This document shows, one piece after another, positions 8,796 through 15,000 of a stretch of DNA of 15,000 nt (positions within the stretch are counted from its first letter, which is position 1; every line of letters begins with the position of its first letter). The translations under genes were made by a program, and so were the position numbers. Source of the DNA: Theodoxus fluviatilis (Eukaryota > Mollusca > Gastropoda > Cycloneritida > Neritidae); contig JAWQFJ010006357.1 of the NCBI GenBank assembly GCA_034096865.1, forward strand, positions 1-15,000, given 5' to 3'. Below the pieces are notes generated by a model that saw nothing but the letters and a program-made list of their open reading frames with translations, was not told the origin of the DNA and did not search any database.

Positions 8796-8997
8796 GTAAT
8801 TCATGAACGCGGACTACAAAAGTCCACGTTCATGAATTACACGAATTACACCCCTGTGGGGTGTAATTCATGAACGTGGACTTTCAGCGTAGTCTTAGAC
8901 CCGTGGGGTGTAATCCATGAACGTGGGCAGCGTAGTCTTAGACCCGTGGGGTGTAATTCATGGACGTGGACTTTCGTAGTCCACGTTCATGAATTAC
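8796..8997. repeat. Nested hairpin locus built from six copies of a 20-bp core
   Basis: The core GTAATTCATGAACGTGGAC occurs forward at 8796, 8863, 8910 and 8953 (the first, third and fourth with one change or so each) and reversed at 8822-8840 and 8979-8997. It builds one hairpin at 8796-8840 (about 20-bp arms), one at 8952-8998 (about 21-bp arms, 5-base loop) and a perfect 12-bp hairpin GAATTACACCCC/GGGGTGTAATTC at 8843-8869. The forward copies at 8863, 8910 and 8953 form a tandem repeat of about 43-47 bp with the shared linker CAGCGTAGTCTTAGACCCGT. GGCGAACT occurs at 8761-8768 and 8999-9006, possibly an 8-bp target duplication. No open frame. Confidence 0.93.
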
Positions 8998-9006
8998 AGG
9001 CGAACT

Positions 9007-10785
9007 AGGTTTGCGCGCGGTAGTTTTTTATTTACTGGGTAAACTCTCGTCTCGCGAAATCAGGTACGAAAGAATCTTCAAGCAGGTTTGAAGTTTCCAG
9101 AACATGTAGTGGGAACACCACGAATTTTTCCTAAGGCTGGTGGTACAACCCGCTATTTGCTCCCGCGGTTCCCACGCAAAAGAAACTTTGTTCAAATAAG
9201 GAGTAAATTTTCTCAGCTTTATATATATATGTAGAATGCATCAATAGTTAATTTAAATTGTAACACTATTCAAATCGAGGTGTTGAAGTCGAAGGTTGGG
9301 CCACTCAAATACATGATACTACACGGCCTATTATGTAGCTGTGAGGTTCGGACAGATAACACAACATTGGTTCCAGCGGTGACATATGTGTATCTCTCCA
9401 GTTAAGAATCAGTACCTGGGTCCGCAGGAACTATAAGACTCAAACATGTTGCAGGGATCTATTCGTGCTCACTACATACTTCGCTGGATGATACATGACC
9501 TAAGGCGAAAGTGGCGCGTTAGACATTTAAGCGCTTGACAGGCAATAAAAGTGACAGGAGAGTGGATATTGGAGCACCCGTAACAAACATTGAAGCGACA
9601 TGATTCTAACCCCTTTGACCTAATATCTAAGACCGGGGTGACCATAATTACGCATCTATTAAAGCCCTCCGAATGCATAATCACTGTATATCTTGATAAT
9701 TCATAATACAATATGGCCACACACAAAAACCTGTGTGAAACATTGATTGTTTTACCGTGTTTGTTGTTTTGTCTTGAAAACGAACTTTTTGCGTATAACT
9801 GTTCCCCAAACGCGGTCTCGCCATTCACATGACGCAGAAGCTACCGAGCTCCGAAAGCTTGTTTGGATAAAACTAGTTCGACTGAAGTCCTCTTTTGTAA
9901 TCATTTGTAAAAAATTTAAAGAAGGAGATCAAGTAATTGACATTCAACAAAACCATATAATATAATGGACCTTACCATTTTTCATTCATCTATCCTCGCG
10001 ATACCTGTGCCCATCGAAGATTAGTCTTTACTTTCCTTGTCTGTTTCCGATTTCCTGCTGTGTTCCTGCTGGCTGCTTAGGTATGCTCTGTGTGTATGGC
10101 AGCGTGGTCTCGCCGATTGTAATAGCAGTCGAGAGCTGTGCTCAAGAAATCCACTTAGTACTAAACAGATATGACTATATTGCGTGACGAGACAGTGTAC
10201 AAAATAACATGTATTTATTTCGTGAAACAGTATGCAATTCAGGTGAGTGGATCACATTCATTGCAACATTACGAGGTACTCGGTGTAACGGGATGTGTTT
10301 ATTTTCAGTATGAATTTGCGGATACGAGTACATCAAGGGATTTGCCAGTTTGCAAATCAATAGTCATCAGCATTTTGTGCGTTTATTTCGTCCAACACCG
10401 AGCTATTCACTTCAGTTACAGTATACACTGTTTCCTCAAGGAGAAAGCCGCGAATGTAATTCTCTCTTAATGAATTCATTTGCAATCATACATCTGCAGC
10501 ATTTTCACATAGAAACAGCCGCAAAAGTATCGCTTTAATATCCTATGGAGAATTGAAATTCCGCCTCTCACAGTTCTAGGGGGATCAGCGCTATAAAAAA
10601 AGAGAAAAATATTACAAACGTAGGTCAGCGCTCAAATAACTTCGTGCCAAAAGTGAGTCGCCATGAGGAAAATAATAGCACCCTGCGTGCCACTGACCGC
10701 TGTCCTTGAGCCAGCATCGACTTTGTTTGGTGTCCATAGAGTGTACTTGGTGATGGTGCCTGACTGCTTGAGTACAGTGCTATAT
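9007..10785. other. Long stretch without recognised gene
   Basis: A short (TA)n run at about 9220-9229. Frames at 9472-9828 (minus), 9747-9965 and 10171-10470 (plus) show no domain, signal peptide or family motif and look like chance. No RNA gene or repeat family was recognised. Confidence 0.5.
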
Positions 10786-11375
<590 letters not shown>

Positions 11376-11487
11376 TCAGGTGCATGTTAAGTGACCCAAT
11401 GGTCAGGGGCTAGTGTGTAACTGACACTGTAAAGTGACTTGACTCCAGATATGGGTGTTAAGTCGCTATATAAAATCAATCCATATC
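11376..11487 (+). mobile_element. Retroposon-like 3' end (SINE/LINE tail), remnant
   Basis: The stretch contains TGTAAAGTGACTTGA followed by TTAAGTCGCTATATAAAATC, resembling the TGTAAAGCGC...GCGCTATATAAA 3' ends common to RTE-type LINE and SINE families in molluscs and other animals. CpG to TpG/CpA decay could account for the changes. The rest of the element is not visible: the CTGT array replaces its upstream part. The call is from memory of such tails, not a search. Confidence 0.4.
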
Positions 11488-11589
11488 GCTTTGTTTCTAG
11501 AGAGTCGAAGAGCCAGCATTTAAGACAGATGATAAAGTTTGAAACGTTTTGGTTTATTAAGTAATCTAATATAACTAATAAATAGATAA

Positions 11590-11672
11590 ATGAATGAATG
11601 AATGAATGAATGAATGAATGAATGAATGAATGAATGAATGAATGAATGCATGGATGAATGAATGGATAAATC
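11590..11672. repeat. (AATG)n tetranucleotide microsatellite
   Basis: A clean run of ATGA/AATG units, breaking up to the right into GGATAAAT variants. It begins about 100 bases after the retroposon-like tail, so it may have grown from that element's 3' end. Confidence 0.95.
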
Positions 11673-11695
11673 ATTAATGAGTGAATGATGAAAAA

Positions 11696-11950
11696 AGAGA
11701 GAAAAAAGAATGAATGAATGTATGCATGAAAGAATGAAAATAATAGATAATTAACGCATAAATGAATATATAAATGAATGAATACATGGATAAATGATGA
11801 ATGAATGATAAAAACAATAAAAAAAGAAAAAAATGAATGAATGAATGTATGCATGAATGAATGAAAATAATAAATAATTTACGCATAAATGAATATATAA
11901 ATGAATGAATGAATGAATGAATGAAGAAGTAAACGAATACATACATTTTT
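11696..11950. repeat. Two tandem copies of a 127-bp AATG-rich block
   Basis: TATGCATGAA occurs at 11721 and 11848, and ACGCATAAATGAATATATAA at 11754 and 11881, both 127 bp apart. Sequence between and around these anchors is alike, with few changes. The block includes unique-looking parts, so this is a duplication and not simple slippage. Confidence 0.92.
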
Positions 11951-12239
11951 TTAAACGATGCTTTTGTCTTGACATTGAACTCCTCACAAACGCATTTGCA
12001 GATGTTAAGAAAAGCTGGGAAGCATTATAATGTATTGTTCTAATCAAGACAAAATAAATGTAGCATGCATGTTGCAAAATGATAAGTTAGTATTGCTTTT
12101 GTTTCGTGGTGTATCGAAGTTGGTTTTGCTGTTTTCGCACGAGGAAAAAGTGTAATGTGAAGAAACAAACAGGATTTCAGTTACATTTAATCAAATACAG
12201 GAAATGACAAGATTCGCGATACCCAAACTCAAAATGTCA
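11951..12239. other. No gene recognised
   Basis: AT-rich with stops in all frames at normal spacing; nothing recognised. Confidence 0.5.
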
Positions 12240-12530
12240 AAGCACAAACATACATGCACAAGCGCACACACACATACGCACATACACTGTTACACGTTAT
12301 CATAATAGACACACATGCACGCGCACAGACACACGCGCGCGCGCGCGCACACACACACATACACACAAACACAAAAGCACACACAAACACGCACACACGC
12401 GTGCGCGAACGCACGCACGCATGCACGCACGCACGCATGCTCGCACGCACGCCCACATAAACACACACACAAACACACACACACACAAACACAAAAACAC
12501 ACACACACACACACACTCACTAACATTAAC
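12240..12530. repeat. (CA)n/(GCAC)n microsatellite with CG runs
   Basis: CACA runs with AA and TA interruptions, a (CG)n run at about 12333-12348 and a GCAC/GCAT section at about 12408-12455. Much of it is alternating purine-pyrimidine of the kind that can adopt Z-DNA. Open frames of Cys-Val or His-Thr are repeat products. Confidence 0.95.
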
Positions 12531-13282
12531 ATCGGCGCGCTCGCACAAGCGTGCCTATACCTGCGGTTTCTCACAAAAGAAATAAAACATTATAAAAATT
12601 GTCAAGCTTCCTCATTCAAATCTGGTACATATCTAGACCGTTATAAGATGATGTTCTCGGATCTCATTTGTGTGCGTGGCAGAGATCTACACTTTGCAGA
12701 CACGGTATGAACCCTCGTCACACAAATCCTATCAGTGCATAGTGTTTCGAAACTCATTTAGTTTGACCTGAGTGCTTGCAGGACAACTTTTCAGCCACAC
12801 GGTTATGGAGCAAAAACACGGGCTGGCGGAATCTGCCCATTCAAATCGAAACGTCGCCACTTTGGCAAAGCAAGCACCTCTCTGGCAGACATCCATTATT
12901 TCGCCTCATTTGCATGCATGACGTCACGAATGAGCAGACGATCAAACTTTATAGGCATCAGGGAGTTTACAATTCTTGGAAGGCCAAACGCACGAGCCAA
13001 AACTCTTTTATTGACACGCAGAAATATCGTGTTTGTTAAATAGGGACGCGTGTGGAGAATGAGGCAGAGGCTGTGTTCAAAATCTGCAGCCACGTCGTCT
13101 GGTAGAATTCTAAACAAGGGAGGGGAGAGCGCGTGGACGGGAAAAATATTTCACTTTCGCCTCTGGGTTGCGTCGCCTCTGACATTTGCCCGTGCCTGGC
13201 GAAGGGTGAAATTTTTTTGACTGGGGCCAAATATTGGAAATCCGAGGAATGTGATGAGGAACCCAGAGTTTAAACTACTGAC
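12531..13282. other. No gene recognised
   Basis: No domain-bearing frame. It holds the octamer/CRE pair listed separately. Confidence 0.45.
12908..12926. promoter_or_regulatory. Octamer-like site next to perfect CRE
   Basis: ATTTGCAT (12908-12915; reverse complement of the POU octamer ATGCAAAT) is followed three bases on by TGACGTCA (12919-12926). The palindrome TGCATGCA overlaps the octamer. CTCATT and AATGAG flank the pair as an inverted repeat. Such closely spaced POU and CREB sites occur in animal enhancers, but use here is unproven. Confidence 0.25.
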
Positions 13283-13480
<198 letters not shown>

Positions 13481-13853
13481 AGCTTTGCATTGTGCATCCA
13501 TAGAACTAAATCTGATTTTATGTTTGTGTGCAGTCGTTTAGTCGGCGTTTCTGAAACTGGTTACTCGAATTTTTCTCACCACCCTGTTTTCTCGTTTTCT
13601 GGTAACGCCAAACAGACCAGTAAAACCGATTGCCAGTGTTACTACTATTTTCCGTGTAGAGTCCAACATTATTATATGAGTTTTGTGTTCGTCATCTGAA
13701 ACTTTTCATTGTTTCTGTACAGAAAGTTTATTCTACTCCATGATGCTATTAACCATTCCTTTTAGTTTGAGAAGACAAACTTATCCCTCTAAACACCACG
13801 TAAGTGTCTTTGGGACATACGAAAAAATTCAGGCAAACATGAACTGTGTGTCA
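13481..13853. other. No gene recognised
   Basis: Ordinary sequence between two CT arrays. The long plus-strand frame starting at 13683 continues through the repeats and is not supported as coding. Confidence 0.45.
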
Positions 13854-14505
<652 letters not shown>

Positions 14506-14603
14506 GGGAGCAAAAGAAGAATACAAAACAGTTCGGTTTCAGGACTCAAAATGCTGAGAACATTGGCCTTGTGGTAGCCGTTGGTCAGATCTCATTTTCA
14601 CAA

Positions 14604-14622
14604 TTGTCAACATTGTTGACAA
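14604..14622. repeat. Short perfect hairpin
   Basis: TTGTCAACATTGTTGACAA: 8-bp arms around a 3-base loop. Too short to assign; could be chance. Confidence 0.6.
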
Positions 14623-14655
14623 CGCTCTAAAAACGCAAGCGATGGAAGTTGACTA

Positions 14656-14731
14656 GGGCGTGTGCGCGTATGTGTATGTGCGCGTGTGTGCGCGCGTATG
14701 TGAGTGCGTTTGCTTGTGCGCACACGCGCAT
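14656..14731. repeat. (GT)n/(GC)n alternating repeat
   Basis: GTGTGCGCG and GTATGTG units, alternating purine-pyrimidine. It is in the opposite sense to the CA arrays that end 150 bp to the left. Confidence 0.9.
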
Positions 14732-14965
14732 CATTTGCAATTGAGCGCTAAACTTTTATTTGTCACTGTCACTCATCACCTTTTTACCTCAGAGAGCTAT
14801 GTGTCCATATTACGTAATCACATGTCCTCCTCATGTAATAAACGTGTTTTTCCTCTGTACATATCGTCACACGTTTTTAATACTCCCTCTGTATGTATTT
14901 TGTATCTTATTATGTGTACAAGGGAACTACTATGCAATTATCCTATCATGAAAGCTGAAATAATG
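14732..14965. other. AT-rich stretch, possible 3' part of a retroelement
   Basis: No frame of interest. It leads without a break into a pentanucleotide array of the type that forms the tail of some non-LTR retroelements. No family identified. Confidence 0.3.
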
Positions 14966-15000
14966 TATTGTATTGTATTGTATTGTATTGTATTGAATTG
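14966..15000. repeat. (TATTG)n pentanucleotide array, running off the window
   Basis: Six perfect TATTG units followed by AATTG at the right edge. It is cut by the window end, so its full length is unknown. Confidence 0.95.

Noticed and set aside
11387..12077. Minus-strand frames of 90-155 codons with Phe-Ile-His-Ser repeats
   Set aside because: Encoded by AATG arrays; no independent sign of coding.
12229..12710. Cys-Val and His-Thr frames
   Set aside because: Arise from CA/GT dinucleotides.

Overview
This window looks like non-coding nuclear DNA from a repeat-rich invertebrate animal, most likely a marine mollusc such as a gastropod. The basis is the absence of any convincing long gene on either strand, the very heavy load of long microsatellites (roughly a quarter of the bases, estimated by eye), a decayed Ty3/gypsy retrotransposon, and foldback and SINE/LINE-like remnants. 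The species assignment is inference; no gene here fixes it.

Layout. Bases 1-1366 hold a decayed Ty3/gypsy pol on the minus strand. It reads from the end of reverse transcriptase through RNase H, the linker and the zinc-binding H2C2 region into the integrase core, with several frameshifts and stops, and runs off the left edge. A decamer tandem array sits inside the integrase core. Next comes a 77-base tRNA-like sequence (1565-1641, minus) beside a 14-bp triplicate, and then a hammerhead-ribozyme-like core (about 2141-2171, minus). Bases 2861-3257 and 3693-4319 are long CT and CTC arrays, separated by a CpG-rich stretch with two CRE-like sites.

The middle of the window (4320-10785) is mostly single-copy-looking DNA without recognisable genes. 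It carries a 223-bp imperfect palindrome (5085-5307), a degenerate CAGG tetranucleotide array (about 7418-7765), a short TCG/TCA array, and a compact locus (8796-8997) where one 20-bp core occurs six times in both orientations and forms nested hairpins.

The right third (10786-15000) is dominated by CTGT, AATG, CA/CG, CT, CCCT and TATTG arrays. Three of these show higher-order duplication (periods of 127, 82 and 429 bp). A short retroposon-like 3' end (about 11376-11487) lies between the CTGT and AATG arrays.

There is no operon or pathway here. Long open frames at the arrays are products of repeats whose unit length leaves frames open (poly-Ser/Leu, poly-Arg/Glu, poly-Cys/Leu/Ser/Val and similar). 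The best leads are the integrase-internal decamer array, whose extra length equals exactly the amount needed to explain the lost D-D-E spacing, the tRNA-like fold, the ribozyme-like core, and the multi-hairpin locus.
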